Shown one piece after another: positions 24,901-39,300 of a DNA stretch of 64,000 bases (the first letter of the stretch is position 1; the number at the start of each line of letters is the position of its first letter). Where the stretch lies: positions 53,097,380-53,161,379 of the forward strand of contig CM031600.1 in the NCBI GenBank assembly GCA_018398815.1, in the 5' to 3' direction. The stretch is from Conus ventricosus. Lineage: Eukaryota; Mollusca; Gastropoda; Neogastropoda; Conidae. The notes beneath the pieces were generated by a model. The model saw only the letters and a program-made list of their open reading frames with translations, was not told where the DNA came from and ran no database searches. A program made the position numbers and the translations under genes.

Positions 24901-27817
24901 ATAAAATTTTTTACCAATCAAATGTTTACTTTTATGGGGTTCATACATTTTTTTTGGAATCTTTTGGGGTTTCCCCTTATATTGGCATGATGTGATGTCA
25001 TTACATTTTGATTTTGTTGATAATAATATGGCAAAAAGTAACATAACCAACTTTTTTAGTAATGAAATGACTGTTTTGGGGCACACACACATACATTGCA
25101 GCTCATCAAACCATACAAAACATGGAAAAATTGGTGTTAGTATTGATTGGACATCATACAAACATCTGGTATTGATATTATTGCCAGCAAGTCTTCTTCT
25201 GTGTGGAAATATATACATCTTTGGGGGTACCCCATACCCCAGGGTAAAGGGACAGAATTCTGCTTTTGACAGTAGGTTCACTCATCTGTTCATCTACTCA
25301 TTCATTTATTGAGATATCTCTTAGTTGTTTGCATTTTTTCCCCCTTATACCTTGTGGCATGATGTGATGTCATTACATTTTGATTTTGTTGATAAGTAAT
25401 ATGGCAAAAAGTAACATAACCAACTTTTTTAGTAATGAAATGATGTTTTGGGGCACACACACATACATTGCAGCTCATCAACCATACAAAACATGGAAAA
25501 ATTGGTGTTAGTATTGATTGGACATCATACAAACATCTGGTATTGATATTATTCCCAGCAAGTCTTCTTGTGTGTGGTAATATATACATCTTTGGGGGTA
25601 CCCCAATCCAGGGTAAAGGGACAGAATTCTGCTTTTGACTGTAGGTTCACTCATCTGTTCACTACTCATTCATTTATTGAGATATCTCTTAGATTGTTTG
25701 CATGTTTTCCCCTTATACCTTGTGGCTTTGATGTGATGTCATTACATTTTGATTTTGTTGATAAGTTAATATGGCAAAAAGTAACATAACCAACTTTTTT
25801 AGTAATGAAATGACTGTTTTGGGGCAACACACTACATTGCAGCTCATCAAACCATTACAAAACATGGAAAAATTGGTGTTAGTATTGATTGGACATCATA
25901 CAAACATCTGGTATTGATATTATTGCCAGCAAGTCTTCTTCTGTGTGGTAATATATACATCTTTGGGGGTACCCAATCCCAGGGTAAAGGGACAGATTTC
26001 TGCTTTTGACAATGGTTCACTCATCTGTTCACTACTCATTCATTTTTGAGATTATCTCTTAGATTGTTTGCATGTTTTCCCCTTATACCTTGTGGCATGA
26101 TGTGATGTCATTACATTTTGATTTTGTTGATAAAGTAATATGGCAAAAAGTAACATAACCAACTTTTTTAGTAATGAAATGACTGTTTTGGGGCACACAC
26201 ACATACATTGCAGCTCATCAAACCATACAAAACATGGAAAAAATTGGTGTTAGTATTGATTGGACATCATACAAACATCTGGTATTGATATTATTGCAGC
26301 AAGTCTTCTTCTGTGTGGTAATATATACATCTTTGGGGGTACCCCAATCCAGGGTAAAGGGACAGAATTCTGCTTTTGACAGTAGGTTCACTCATCTGTT
26401 CACTACTCATTCTTTTTATTGAGAGATATCTCTTAGATTGTTTGCATGTTTTCCCCTTATACCTTGTGGCATGAGTGATGTCATTACATTTTGATTTTGT
26501 GATTAATATGGCAAAAAGTAAACATAACCAACTTTTTTAGTAATGAAATGACTGTTTTGGGGAACACACACATACATTGCAGCTCATCAAACCATACAAA
26601 ACTTTGAAAAAAATGATGTTAGAATTGACTGAACATAATATAAACATCTGGCATTGATTTGAATGCCAGCAAAGTCTGTTCTGTGTGATAATACATACAT
26701 ATATCATTGTAGGTACCATAATCCAGACATAAAGGGACCAAATTTTGCCTTTTGCAGTAGGTTTACTAATGTGATCACTACTGACTCATTACTCAGACAA
26801 GTCTTACTTTCTTTGCATGTTTTTTTCTTGCATTCTTTGGCTTTAACCTGATGTACTAATAATCAGATTTTGTTAGTAAACAGTTAAAATTTGATGAAAT
26901 CAAATCTTATGACAGTTTCAAAAGAAAAACAGTCATATTGCTGTTTTAAAACCACACAAAACACTAGAAAAACTGATGTTAGTGTTCACTGGATGCAAGG
27001 AGAAACATTGGTACTCACTCAGTACATGTTTTGTACACTAACCCAGTACTTCTTTCTGTACATCTCGCAGGTTTCTGGGGTTGTTCTTGGGTTGAGCAGC
27101 CTCACTAATATAACCCAGTCTGATTATTTCAACAGTTGAACAGTTTCAGAAGAAACACCACATGAAGATGAAAAAAAAAAAAAAACACACACACACACTC
27201 AAGAATTAAAAACACAGAGATAAAAGCACGCACTGACTAATGAAGAAGATCTATGAAAAAAATGCACTGCAAAAACTAAGCTGTGCTACAGGATCCACAC
27301 TACTCCCAGGGGTTTGAACTTAGTGTGATAATCCATGTAGCACTGTGGATAGCACAGTGCAGGCTTGGAGGGACAGGAGGGGCAGTGGGACCGCACATCA
27401 CGGCCTGATCTTCGCTTCTTGGTGCAGACCCTGCAGGCCCTCTGTGGTGCTGCCTCGTTGGGTGTTGGTGGGATGGGGAACATGAAATGCCTCTCCTCAG
27501 CCTACTTCATCGTCGGACCGGTAGCAGAGGTATAACTTGATCACGAACCTGACACGCTTGAGGGGGAGTATTGGCGAAATATAAGCCTCCCCTTCCAAAG
27601 GAGTAGGCTTTCATCCACTACACACCACTCACCGTGGCTCATTACACCTCCTGAAATCTTTCATGGAGGTGGTCCAGTATGGGCGGATCTTGTACAGCCC
27701 GTCATACTGGGGATGGTCTGGTGGTGGCATCGCAGAGTTGTGAAAGTGGATAAATTGTAGGATGATCTGAAATAGGATTGAAACATTTGATCAGTGTGTG
27801 TAAACAAGCAAACACAA

Positions 27818-27869
<52 letters not shown>

Positions 27870-30800
27870 CAGAAACAATCAGTACACATACAAACATTTG
27901 TACAACACACCACACACACACACAACACACACACACACACCAACCATAAACAATGACACACAAATACACCACATAGAAGTATACACACATACACACCACA
28001 TAGAAGCACACACAACACACACACCATAAACAATGACACACAAATACACCCATTTGAAGCATACACACATACACACCACATAGAAGCAACACACACACAC
28101 ACACACACACACAACACACCACAGAAGACACACACACAAAACAGAGGTGCAAACACACAAAATTACAGAGAAGCACACAACACACACACACACACCACAC
28201 ACACACACACACACCACAAACCACACACACACAAAACAGAGTGCAACACCAACATTACAGAGAAGCACACATCACACCACACACACACACACACACACAA
28301 AACACACACACACACACACAACATCCCCATTATTGTAATGCTAAAAAAAAGACTTCACATAGAAAGATTGGAGAGGAGGTGGAGGAAATGAAGAGAAAAG
28401 AGACTCAGAGAGACTAACAGACTCAAGAGAGTCAGAGAGTAAAGAACTTACTTGAAATTGTTTCTTGTCATTTACTGAGCTGAAGACTGGAATGCGTACA
28501 GCACCTTCTTCGACCGTACAGCTCAATTGCAGGCAGTCGCCGATTCCAATCTGTTCCCACTGATTTGCATTGTCGAGTTCACGCCCTCTGCCACGCCCCT
28601 TATTGATGTGCCAGGGCCTCTACTCTTCCCTGCCCTACACGACTCTCATGACAGTAGGGGGTGCTGTGTGTGCTGGGATCGCTCTGGTTCTGAATTCTTG
28701 GTCGGAATCATGGCGGTATCGCTCTTGTACCAAACATCAGTGGTCGAAGTCCCGGCCTTTCTTCGTGACCGCCGAGTTCCGACAAAAGTGGATGGTGCTG
28801 GTTACCGTCCGTCCTCCCTTTATCACTATCAATGTCACCTGATGCTTGGAAGTCTTGTCACACCATCAATTTCATTCAACACTTCATCTAAACTTCAGTG
28901 GCTAAACCTTAAAACAGGTCGCCTGGTCGGACTTGTCTCTGATCCGCCATCTTGATTTATGATAATCAGTCGCAGTGTTGAATATAAACCGCCAATTTAT
29001 ACACTTCAGTCGCGATAAAGGGATAGAAACTGTTATTTAAACACCCAGTAGAGTCGGGGACAATTTCTAGGGTTATTTCCATACCGATTTTCAAATTTCG
29101 ATGACGAAGATACCCGTAATAGACACGGTTCCAGGGGTCAGGATCACGGAAACGACCCTATAGACACGGGGCAAGCAGGGAAGAGGTTAAACCTTTTCAT
29201 CAAAAACCAAACTGCATTCAAAATGCCAACTCTGGCTGTTTATAAAGCATCACCTTTTCTCATACCTCAAATCATGCTTGCTTTCTTGTTTGTGAAACCC
29301 TTGCAGACTGTGCTATAAAGTGTGATAAAACTCTTTCACACATTCAAAATACATGATCTATACACGGTCTCTCTTCTCTCTGTTAGTCAGTCATGCACGT
29401 ACACGCACACTGGCACTGTTTAAAGCTACACACAAAACAGAGGACAATACAGGGTGCTGTAGGTACTGTCTCCTTAACCCTAATTGATCTGTCAGTAACT
29501 TGATCTGGTACGCCTTGTTGAAATACAGTAATTGCCCCTTTGCAGCATATAATTCTGGACCGATCACATGGTAATCCTGAAGCAAACAGGGAAAAGACTG
29601 CTGACTCATTTAAAGAATCATCTTTGGTCATTACCAATCTGCATTTTTATGTACCTACCATATGTGAACACATTAACAGCCTGTAACACATAATTCAACA
29701 GCTAATTTTTACACAAGTTATGGATATGTTTTTACATTTTACATACATCAGTTTTTTATTTTCCACACGTTAATATTCATGACTTCTTATTAACGTGGAA
29801 CACTTTCACAAAAGCAAATAGCAGTGTAATCACAGCATCAATTTTATGGACTTTTTTTTTAAATGTATGAAGCCAATTGGAAAATTTTGTATGCCACATT
29901 TTGGAAGGTCTGAATAACAACGAACACAAAACTTTAACGTTTAAGTTAATTCATCAAGACTGCAGAAAATTTGGGTGATTCTACTCTGAAACGGAGGTGT
30001 TTTTAATTCACAACCACTTAAAATATTCTTTTAGTCGTCTCTAAACTGGTAAGATGAAGAAGTCGAAGAAAGAACGTATCTAGCCCATTGGGGCCTCACA
30101 CTGGCTTCTGTTTTTTAGCTCATCTGACCCAAGGAAAGAATTCTGAGGGGTCACCTAGTTCAGAACAGTTTCTATAACCTTTCGCTAATATTAACAATGA
30201 ATGTTGTCTTTGCGATTCTTGTTCAGCTTTAATATCTAAATATGACAGTTTGCCTTTGCGAGTCTTGCAATCGCTTGACAGCCACTTGGAATTGCCCCTT
30301 CAAGTAGTCTCTAAGCCGTGCTTTGCCAAGGTGGCAGACCCAAGCCGGGGCTATGGCAAACGTTCAGATAACAGTGCCCTAATAAATGACGCCCAAAGGT
30401 AGAGAGTGCACTGCACGATGGGGAGGAACCGGCCTGTCTCCCCGATGTAGAACTGTGGGCTGGATGGTGAAGCAGGAGTGTTGGCTGCTGCCTTGCCAAA
30501 ACCAGTGACTGTCCAGATGCTCAAGAATGAGAGCCAAAAATTGTGGCCATGTTGAACCAAATCCAACTTGCATGAACTGCTGGAAGGAATGGAGTGCAGC
30601 CGGTGCAACTGACGCAGGTTTCATGAGAGCCAGCTCGGGGACAACTTTCTGACACGACAAGCAGGCTCTGGAAGTACGTTTTGAGGAAAGGAATGCTGAT
30701 CAACAAGATGGCGGGCAGGCCGCTCCATGCGACGGAGACTGAAGAGTGAAGCCAGAGTAGAAGCTTTTTGGCATTTTCTACATGGCAAAGAAGCAGTGTT

Positions 30801-33800
30801 TCCTCCAAGAGGTTGTAGGCCTCTCCATCGACCACTTCTGGGAATCCATAACGAAAGTAGACTTGAGAAGTCCCGTTGAGAACTGTTTCTCGCCAAGAAA
30901 AGGAGAAAACTGATTTCAATTACTCAGGGTTAAAATGTTTGTAAACTTATCAAGGGGACTACTCCTGTTGGCTTGATAGTTAAGGAAGAATTAGCTCCCT
31001 CTCCATTTTTTCTGTTTTTATGGGAATCCTGATATGGGGTTGTTTCATGCCAAGTGGAATAGCATTGTTGGCGTTAGTATGAGAAGCTCCCGCAGGTGAG
31101 TATGACGAGTTAAGAAAAGCACAGCAGTACAGCATTTACTGCATGCCTTGGAGAATGCTTTCAAACAGAATAAAGAGAGTGGTCCTTTGTGTTTACTTCA
31201 CTATTCGCATTGTGCAGTGCAGATCAGTATTGCCAGAGCGCTTGGCTTCGCGCTTCCAGTTTGTACTGTTGCACTCGTCGACTGTCTCTGCATCTGAATG
31301 TGCTGGCTGGCTGTAAAGAAGCAGAATTGGTTAACACTAAAACAAACAAAAAGTAAAATTTTCAAGAATGATGAAAGGAAAAAAAACACACAGGAAAACA
31401 CACACACCCCACACCACACACACACACATGAAGACTCAAATGCATTTTGGTCAATAACCACTGACCAAAATCAATACAAGAATCACAGGATCCCCAAGAC
31501 CAACAAGTTTCTTCAGAATACCCAAAGTCAAGTCAATCCAGAACAACAGGAAGGGCTTCCATTTATTTACTCTCTTAGCAGTTGACTCAGTGGGGCCTCT
31601 GTCAAGTCAATGTCAAAATTATCTTTATTGAGGGTTAAAAGAATAAGCTTTGCAGCTTTTTTTCATCCTGCCCTCTGTGAGGTGGCAAGAAGACAGTTGG
31701 CAAATCCATAAATGGGGGAAACAAACTTTAAATGCTTGAGTGAAGCTGACATCCATATGAATTGCAGTGTTTCCAACTGGCTGAAAAGAAATTCCCACAA
31801 GTCAAGTCTGTACTTTCTTTCAGAAGCAAGGTGCTCCAAAGTGAAGACAAACAGAGAGCTCCTACAACTTGTGTAAAATGTTAGTATACACTTTGCTCTG
31901 AAAAACGTTAGTGCACACTTTCTTCTGAAAATGTTAGTGTACACTTTGTTCTGAAAAATGTTAGTGCACACTTTGTTCTGAAAAAATGTCGGTGCACACT
32001 TTGTGAAGATTTGTGACCAGCAGCTAGGAGATTTCCTCCCCGGTGGAAAGTGTGGATCCTCAGGTCTAACAGAGCAAGAGAAAAAAATACAGGATGCAGC
32101 TTTGCCAGACGACTCATTTGTAAGGAGAGGCTTGTTTTGTTGACACTGACTATTCCATGTTCAAAAACAGAAGAGGAAGATGCACTACCATTCCACCACC
32201 ATCAATGTGGGGACCAGAAATTAAACCTGTGTCAGGCTGGTTAATGTCTCCAAAGTCCAAGGCAAAAGCTGAGAAAACTTGGGCCTCACATGAGACAAAA
32301 GCCCCAATCAGCATAAAAAAGCTTGTCCTTGAAGAACTCCAGAGGATCATGGAACAACAGAGAGCAGCAAATGAAGAAAAGGTAAGGCAGAATAAGCAAG
32401 AAAAAAGAAGGGTATATAATGAAATATAGGATCAATCAAGGGGGGGGGGGGGGGGGGGGGGGGGGCATATAGAACAAGGCATGATATTCAGGTGCTACAA
32501 GAGATGTTTCATACTAAAACAGAGAAAATGAATGCACTGAAACTCCAGATCGGGTTCTTGAAATTGTGGTTTTTCAATGCTAAGGATGGTTATACGCAAC
32601 TTACCGCCACTGCAGGGGCTGATAACTTGCTTTCCTTCCTAGAGGAGCACACTGGGGAAGGGCAGAAACCAGTATTTCAAGCAAGAACCTGACTTGGGCA
32701 CTGAAGAAGATGAACCACTTTCAAGACCCGACGAGTCTGTGCTCATGGAAGATAATAAGATAAGATAAGATAATGTTGCTTATAGCCCAGCCCACCGCAA
32801 AGGGCCCCTATCAGGGCTGTCACCACGTTAAATCAACTCACCAGTCATTTAAAAAAAAAAAAAAAACAACTTTCACACATCTCGTTAAATGACATCGTCT
32901 ACAAACGCACCCGAAACTTTGTTAAAATCTTTCTGCCGTTAAAAACTTAAATCAGATGAAAAATGTTAATCTTCTCTCTCAAAAACTCAAGGATCACGTC
33001 AGGCGGGACATCCCTGAACAGGATCTTCATGGACTCCGCTGTAAAATGTTTGTGTCTTACATCGTGCAAGTCCCAACACTCCAAAAGAACATGTTTCATT
33101 GTGAGTGGGCATGACATGGAATGCACCCCGGAGCTTCTTCACTCTTTAAAAGGTAACAATGGGTAAAATACGAATGGCCGGTGTGCAGCGGCACAGACCC
33201 TTTTCCCCTTTACGACCACCCCGAGTAGTGGGAGAAGTCTTAAAGGGTTTTGGGGGTCTGAAAGGTTTGTTTTCGTCTGTGTGTTCCAATTCCCCCTGAT
33301 CTGTACGCACTTCTTCGACATACGCTCAATTGCAGCGTCGCCTTTGTTACCGTGCCCTATTGGCTGACAGGCTTACTCTCCCTGCCCCTACACGACCTCT
33401 CATGACAGTAGGGGTGCTGTGCTGTGCTGGGAATCGGCTCTGGTTCTGATTCTTGGTCGGAATCATGGCCGGTATCGCTCTTGACCAAACATCACGTGGG
33501 TCGAAGTCCGGGCCTTCTTCTTCGTGACCGCCACGAGTTCCGACAAAAGTGGATGGTGCTGGTTACCGTCCGTCTCTCCCTCATCACTATCACTGTCACC
33601 TGATGCTTGGAAGTCTTCGTCACCACCATCAATATCATTCAACACTTCATCTAAAACTTCCAGTGCGCTATAACCCTTCAAAACAGGTCGCCTGGTCGAG
33701 CTTCGTCTCTGATCCGCCATCTTGATTATGATAATCAGCTCGACACGTGTTGAATACTAAACCGACAATTTACTAACACTTCAGTACGCCGATAAAGGGA

Positions 33801-36300
33801 TAGAACTGTTATTTAAACACCCCAGTAGAGTCGGGGACAATTTCTAGGGTTATTTCCCATACCGATTTTCGAAATTTCGATGACGAAGATACCCCGTAAT
33901 AGACACGGTTACAGGCGTACAGGATCACGGAAACGACCCCGTAATAGACACGGGGCAAGCAGGGAAGAGGTTAAACCTTTTCATCAAAAACCAAACTGCA
34001 TTCAAATATGCCAACTCTGGCTGTCAATACACAGCCATCACTTTTGCTCATACCTCAAATGCATGGCTTGCTTCATTGTTTGTGAAACCCTTGCAGACTG
34101 TGCTATCAAAGTGTGATAAAACTCTTCACACATTCAAAATACATGATCTATACACGTCCTTCTCTTCCTCTCTGTTAGACAGTCAATGCACGTACACGCA
34201 CACTGAGCATGTTTAAAGCATACACACAAAGCAGAGGACAAATCACAGGGTGCTGTGGTACTGTCTCCTTAATCCCTAATTGCACTCCTGTCAGTAACTT
34301 AGATCTGGATACGCCTTGCTTGAAATACAGTAATTGCCACTTTGCAGCATACTAATTACTAGGACAGATCACATGGTAATCCTGAGCACACAGGGAAAAG
34401 ACTGCTGACTTCAAATGAATCATCTTTGTCTTACCAACTCTGCACTGTTTAATGTACCTACCATAATGTGAACCACATTAACAGCCTGTAACACATATTC
34501 AAACAGCTAATTTTATACACAAGTTATGGATATGTTTTTACATGTACCATACATTCATTTTTTTATTTTCACTGTTAATATTCATGACTTCTTATTAAAC
34601 AGTGGAACACTTTCACCAAAAGCAAATAGCATGTGTAATCACCAGCATCAATTTTAATGGACTTTTTTTTCTACGTGTATGAAAGCCAATTGGAAAATTT
34701 TGTATGACCACAATTTTGAGAATGTCTGAATAACAACGAACAACAAAACTTAACGTTTAAGTTAATTCAGTCAAGACTGCAGAAAATGGATGATTCTACT
34801 CTGGAAACGGAGAGTGTTTTAAATTCACAACCACTTAAAAATATTCTTTTAGTCCGGTCTCTATAACTGGTAAGATGAAGAAGACAGAAGTAAAGAACGT
34901 AATCTAGCAATTCGGGGCTCACACTGGCTTCTGTTTTTTAGCATCACCTGACCACAGGAAAAGAATTCTGAAGGGTCACCAATAAGCTTCAGAACAGTTT
35001 CCTATACCTTTCAGCTAAATATCTAAAAATGACATTTTGTCTTTGCGATTCTTGTTCAGCTTTAATATCTAAATATGACAGTTTGCCTTTGCGAGTCTTG
35101 CACATCGCTTGACAGCCACTTGGAATTGCCCCTTCCAAGTAGTTCTCTAAGCCAGTGCTTTGCCAAGGTGGCAGACTCAGCCGGGGCCTACCTGGCAAAC
35201 GTTCAGATACCAGTGCCCCTCATTAACTGACGCCCAAAGGTAGAGAGTGCACTGCACGCTGGGGAGAGACACCGGCCTGTCTCCACTGAACGTAGAACTG
35301 TGGGCTGGATGGTGAAGCAGGACGTGTTGGCTGCTGCCCTTGCCAAAACCAGTGGACTGTCCAGATGCTCAAGATGAGAGCCAAAAATTGTGTGCCATGT
35401 TGAACCAGTCCAACTCTTGCATGAACTGCATGGAAGGAATGGAGTGCAGCCGGTGCAACTGACGCAGGTTTCATGAGAGCCAAGCTCGGGGACAACTTTC
35501 TGACACGACAAGCAGGCTCTGGAAGTACGATGAGGAAAGGAAATGCTGATCAACAAGATGGCCGCCAGGCCGCTCCATGACGACGGAGACTGAAACGATG
35601 AAGCCAAGAGTAGAAGCCTTTTGGCATTTTCTTCACTGGCCAAAGACGCAGTGTTTCCTCCCAAGAGGTGTAGGCCAACTCCAACGACCACTTCTGGGAA
35701 TCCATAACGGAAATTAGACTTGAGAAGTCCAGTTGAGAACATGTTTCCTCGCCAAGGAAAAGGAGAAAACTGATTTCAATTACTCAGGGTAAAATGTTGT
35801 AAACTTATCAAGGGAGACTACTCCTGTTGGCTTGATAGTTACAGGGAAGAATTAGCTCTCCACTCTCCATTTTTTCTGTTTTTATGGGAATCCTGATGTA
35901 TGGTGTTGTTTCATGCCAAGTGGAAATATGGCATTTGTGTGGACAGTTAAGTATGAAGAAAGCTCCTGCAGGTGAGTATGAGACGAGTTAAGAAAAGCAC
36001 AGCAGCTACAGCATTTACTTGCATGCCTTGGAGAATGCTTTTCAAAACAGAATAAAGAAGAGTGGCTCCTTCTGTGTTTACCTTCACTATTCGCATGTGC
36101 TGCAGTGCCAGATCAGTATTGCCAGAGCGCTTGGCTTTCAGCGCTTCCAGTTTGTACTGGTTGCATCTCAGTCGCACTGTCTCTGCATCCTGAATGTGCT
36201 GGCTGGCTGTAAAGAAAGCAGAATCTGGTTAACACTAAAACAAAACAAAAAAGTAATACATTTTACAAGAAATGATGAAAGGAAAAAATAAAACACACAG

Positions 36301-36337
<37 letters not shown>

Positions 36338-39300
36338 AAGACTCAAATGCATTTTGGTCCAATAACCACTGACCAAAATCAATACAAGAATCACAGGATC
36401 CCCCAAGACCAACAAGTTTCTTCAGAATACCCAAAGTCAAGTCAATCCAGAACAACAGGAAGGGCTTCCATCATTTACTCTCTTAGCAGTTGACTCAGTG
36501 GGACCTCTGTCAAGTCAAGTCAAGTCAAAATTATCTTTATTGAGGGTTAAAAGAATAAGCTTTGCAGCTTTTTTTCATCCTGCCCTCTGTGAGGTGGCAA
36601 GAAGACAGTTGGCAAATCCATAAATGGGGGAAACAAACTTTAAATGCTTGAGTGAAGCTGACATCCCATATGAATTGCAGTGTTTCCAACTGGCTGAAAA
36701 GAAATTCCCACAAGTCAAGTCTGTACTTTCTTTCAGAAGCAAGGTGCTCCAAAGTGAAGACAACAGAGAGCTCCTACAACTTGTGTAAAATGTTAGTATA
36801 CACTTTGCTCTGAAAAACGTTAGTGCACACTTTCTTCTGAAAACTGTTAGTGTACACTTTGTTCTGAAAATGTTAGTGCACACTTTGTTCTGAAAAAATG
36901 TCGGTGCACACTTTGTGAAGATTTGTGACCAGCAGCTAGGAGATTTCCTCCCAGGTGGAAAGTGTGGATCCTCAGGGTCTAACAGAGCAAGAGAAAAATA
37001 CAGGATGCAGCTTTGCCAGACGACTCATTTGTAAGGAGAGGCTTGTTTTGTTGACACTGACTATTCCATGTTCAAAAACAGAAGAGGAAGATGCACTACC
37101 ATTCCACCACCATCAATGTGGGGACCAGAAATAAACCTGTGTCAGGCTGGTTAATGTCAAAGTCACAGGCAAAAGCTGAGAAACTTGGGCCTCACATGAG
37201 ACAAAAGCACAATCAGCATAAACAGCTTGTCCTTGAAGAACTCCAGAGGATCATGGAACAACAGAGAGCAGCAAATGAAAGAAAAGGTAAGGCAGAATAA
37301 GCAAGAAAAAAGAAGGGTATATAATGAAATATAGGATCAATCAAGGGGGGGGGGGGGGGGGGGGGGGGGGCATATAGAACAAGGCATGATATTCAGGTGC
37401 TACAAGAGATGTTTCATACTAAAACAGAGAAAATGAATGCACTGAAACTCCAGATCGGGTTCTTGAAATTGTGTTTTTCAATGCTAAGGATGGTTATACG
37501 CAACTTACCGCCAACTGCAGGGGCTGATAACTTGCTTTCCTTCCTAGAGGAGCACACTGGGGAAGGGCAGAAACCAGTATACAAGCAAGAACCTGACTTG
37601 GGCACTGAAGAAGATGAACCACTACAAGACCCCGACGAGTCTGTGCTCATGGAAGTAATAAGATAAGATAAGATAATGTTGCTTATAGCCCACCGACCGC
37701 AAAGGGCCACATCAGGGCTGTCCCACGTTAAATCAACTCCCCATCATTTAAAAAAAAAAAAAACAACTTTCACACACTCGTTAAATGACATCGTCTACAA
37801 ACGCACCAGAAATTTTGTTAAAAATCTTTCTGCCGTAAAATTTTTAAATCAGATGAAAAATGTTAACTCTCTCAAAAACTCAAGGATCACGTCGGCGGGG
37901 ACATCCCTGAACAGGATCTTCATGGACTCCGCTGTAAAATGTTTGTGTCTTACATCGTGCAAGTCCCAACACTCCAAAAGAACATGTTTCATTGTGAGTG
38001 GCGAAATGACATGGAATGCACCAGGGAGTTTCTTCAATCTTTAAAAGGTACAATGGGTAAAATACGATGGCCGGTGTGAAAGCGGCACAGACCGTTTCCT
38101 CTTTACGACCACCCGACGTAGATGGGGGGAAGTCCTTAAGGTTTGGACGGATCGAAAGAGTTTGTTATTCGTTTGTGTTTCCAATCCTCCTGCCAGGTCT
38201 CTCACATAATCGTTATTTTGGGGTTTCACATCTGAGCGGGGGATATAAGTGTTTGGAAGTTTTCTCTCTTGTGGCGTTCTTGGCTAAACGATCAACCATT
38301 TCTTTCCCCGCCGATGCCAACATGACCAGGAACCCAAGCAAGAGTAATGTTGTAACCGTCCGCCTTCAACTTGCTAAAATTTTTAAAAAAAAGTAAAGTT
38401 CTGGATGCTGAAGGTTGCGGCCAGCTAGGGCCTCCAAGCGGACAGCGAATCCGACAGAACCAGAAGTCCCTCTTCGAAGAATGTGAGATTATCTTCAAAG
38501 CCAAAACCCAGAGCAGTAAGTTCAGCAGAATAGACAGAAGCATCTGAATGGATATGTTCCAACAGTATCTTAGAAGGAGCCCCAGGGCAGTAGGCTGCAC
38601 AGGCCACTCCATCTTCAGACTTGGAACCGTCAGTGAATTTTTTTGACAGGATGGGAATTTCGAACAGAGCTCAGCATACAATGCCTTTTTACGCCAGAGA
38701 GCTGGTAACTCTCTTACGAAAAGCTGCAAAAATCGAAACGAATTCTGGTGTGAAAAATGTCCACGGGGTTGATCCGGAAACTTGGAAAAATCCGACAAAA
38801 ACTCCTAGGTCTAGACCTGCATTCCGCACGTGAGGCCGCATACGAAGACCAAACGGCGGAATACTTTGGGGTTGTTCAAACTTACTTTGGAACGGGGGTC
38901 AAGACCCCAGTCATAGGCAGGATTCTGCGGTTCTGAGAACAGTCGGATATAATAATTCAAAGACAGTTTCACCCTGCGGTTGGACAATGAAGGTTCACCC
39001 CCCCTCTGCGTACGGCTGAAACACAGGGGTGGTGCGAACGCCCAAGACAGAGCGAAGCCCTTGATGGTGGATGGGGTCCAAGAGTTTGAGGTAAGACGAT
39101 CTTGGGGGACCCGTAGACACAAAAACCTTTAGTCCAGTTTGGAACGGACAAGGCTCTGTAGAGGTGCAGCAAATTTTTTCTTATCAGCGCCCCAGTCGGT
39201 GTGCGCTACGACCCGCAATATTCAGTGCTTTCGGGCAAGCAGTTTTGAGGTTTTGATGTGGCTGAGAAAGTTAATTTTCTGGTAAAAAAAAGACTCCCAG

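Larger units (their letters stand above)
27286..29190 (-). mobile_element. decayed piggyBac-like transposon
   Basis: On the - strand from a TTAA at 29187-29190 (inner sequence CCTCTTCCCTGCTTGCCCCG). The N-terminal acidic region of the transposase lies at about 28950-28700 in broken frames; it is better preserved in the duplicate at 33720-33463. A coding piece ending VNDKKQFQ stops at a donor at 28451, and continues after an acceptor at 27767 as IILQFIHFHNSAMPPPDHPQ. A Cys-rich C-terminus (CRVCTKKRRSG...CPSCPSKPALC) closes at 27286. Stops interrupt the catalytic part and much of the central domain is absent. The other transposon end was not certain; a TTAA at 24219-24222 followed by CCCATTCACTCCC is a candidate. 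Confidence 0.75.
28507..33295. repeat. left copy of a direct duplication of about 4.8 kb
   Basis: Matches 33309-38205 throughout: piggyBac N-terminal part, unique sequence, the repeat-rich block, the module E exon, a 29-bp minisatellite, a poly-G run and the last 535 bases of the I-clade LINE. The copies differ chiefly by one-base insertions and deletions. The join at 33290-33309 runs straight from LINE sequence into piggyBac sequence. Confidence 0.9.
33309..38205. repeat. right copy of the direct duplication
   Basis: Same content and order as 28507-33295. The module E exon is intact here, and the piggyBac N-terminal frame is open for 85 codons, while the final LINE part continues into a long element rather than stopping. 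Confidence 0.9.

Noticed and set aside
27661..28338. Cys/Val-rich and Thr/His-rich proteins
   Set aside because: Translations of the CA microsatellite.
30311..30919. Protein genes on the - strand in 30.3-30.9 kb and 35.2-35.75 kb
   Set aside because: The two duplicates read in different frames and the block resembles a non-coding repeat at 43.6-44.1 kb.
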